64,000 nt of DNA, taken from NCBI GenBank assembly GCA_948099385.1, contig CANUEZ040000205.1, positions 1,178,001 through 1,242,000 on the forward strand. Direction: 5' to 3'. This DNA is from Fasciola hepatica. Taxonomy: Eukaryota > Platyhelminthes > Trematoda > Plagiorchiida > Fasciolidae. The number at the start of each line of letters is the position of its first letter. Position 1 is the stretch's first letter. Positions 63,472 to 64,000 of this stretch are shown piece after piece. Position numbers and translations under genes: made by a program. Under the pieces are notes generated by a model. The model made no database searches and had not been told where the DNA came from. It saw only the letters and a list, made by a program, of their open reading frames with translations.

Positions 63472-64000
63472 GATTGGATCGGTGTGCGAGAATTTGGTTG
63501 TTACCGTTCAAAGCGAAAGCGAAAGCCGAAGCCAATTTGGGGATTGTGCTATATCATGTAGTGTATATGTTGAACAAAGCTTTGAGACCCATATGGGATA
63601 GCCTTGTGATTTGGGTGTTCGACTGAGATTCGTTCACCCCAACCCTTGTTCGTGTCTCCGAGTGGGCTCTGTCCATGTGCAACGCTCATGATTCCCTTAG
63701 CGGATCAAACAGCTGTACAGTGCTTCCATCATTTTCAATGGTCACTACCGAGGTCATACTGCATGGAGAATCATATTATACAAATCTACTCTGCTACTGC
63801 TCTATTGCATTGTATGACCAATCTGTGTGGATTTTTCATAAAAGAATGCATTGGTTTTACTTAGGCCCATAAATAGAGAAGTGATGGAACATAGGATTGG
63901 ATCGGTGTGCGAGAATTTGGTTGTTACCGTTCAAAGCGAAAGCGAAAGCCGAAGCCAATTTGGGGATTGTGCTATACCAAGTAGTGTATATGTTGAACAA
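63472..64000 (+). repeat. Last full monomer and partial monomer at the window edge
   Basis: The monomer at 63472-63894 has unusual changes: AAAGCTTTGAG near 63578, ACTGAGATTCG near 63623, and ACTACCGAGGTCATACTGC near 63744. A further 106 bp (63895-64000) begin the next monomer with the CTATACCAAG variant. The array clearly continues beyond the window. Confidence 0.93.

Larger units (their letters stand above)
1..64000 (+). repeat. Satellite DNA array, 423-bp monomer, about 151 copies head to tail
   Basis: Every part of the window aligns to one 423-bp unit, taken here to begin at GATTGGATCGGTGTG (base 1). Stepping through this landmark gives 151 full monomers and one partial. Lengths are 423 bp except: 425 bp for monomers starting at 1270, 4232, 10155, 11426, 13544, 16086 and 19049; 424 bp at 12274, 14392, 15239, 17356, 19897, 22013, 24975, 39358, 49088, 50781, 53742 and 57973; 422 bp at 2541, 5503, 16511, 52897 and 58820. 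These sum exactly to 63894. All monomers have the same orientation and nothing is inserted between them. Much of the variation is shared among subtypes rather than private to one copy, the usual sign of concerted evolution by unequal exchange and conversion. Cellular role (centromere, heterochromatin) is inference only. The family is not one I recognise by name. Confidence 0.98.

Noticed and set aside
1..64000. CRISPR array or bacterial repeat system
   Set aside because: The unit is 423 bp with no short repeat/unique spacer alternation. The whole unit is repeated, and no cas genes or other bacterial genes occur.
1..64000. Nucleosome phasing by the 423-bp unit (two nucleosomes per monomer)
   Set aside because: The length is compatible with two nucleosomes, but I could not compute dinucleotide periodicity and many lengths would be called compatible.

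Overview
The whole 64 kb window is one uninterrupted satellite DNA array. It is a head-to-tail tandem repeat with a basic unit (monomer) of 423 bp. I place 151 complete monomers, the first starting at base 1, plus a 106-bp partial monomer at 63895-64000. All copies lie in the same orientation. I found no unique sequence, transposon, RNA gene, CRISPR array or credible protein-coding gene. One monomer (62626-63048) hand-counts to 182 G+C of 423 (43%) with 13 CpG sites. The sequence itself identifies no species. Large, nearly uniform tandem arrays with nested higher-order repeats (HORs) are typical of eukaryotic heterochromatin (centromeric, pericentromeric, subtelomeric or sex-chromosome), so a eukaryotic nuclear chromosome is the best inference.

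Layout. (1) 1-25398 (monomers 1-60) is a patchwork of multimers with many length variants: a 7-monomer unit present twice (1-2962, 2963-5924), a 4-monomer block present twice about 2.96 kb apart (6348-8039, 9309-11002), a 5-monomer unit present twice (11003-13120, 13121-15238), and a 6/7-monomer duplication (about 16286-19248 and 19249-21789) whose second copy lost exactly one monomer length. (2) 25399-49087 (monomers 61-116) is locked in 423-bp phase: 55 of 56 monomers are exactly 423 bp, and the exception has one extra base. Here a few monomer subtypes are reshuffled, including a 2-monomer and a 4-monomer tandem duplication. (3) 49088-64000 (monomers 117-152) carries other subtypes, a 5-monomer duplication (52051-54165, 54166-56280) and a pair of adjacent monomers differing at one base (62626-63471).

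No genes work together here. What can be read is the history of the array: successive unequal crossovers and short conversion tracts. The most notable element inside the monomer is a pair of overlapping GCGAAAGC octamers, a sequence known from DNA structural work as an unusually stable mini-hairpin; it is kept in nearly every copy. Open frames of 58-90 codons recur only because the repeat recurs. They mostly begin at TTG, and spreading subtypes carry stop codons in them.
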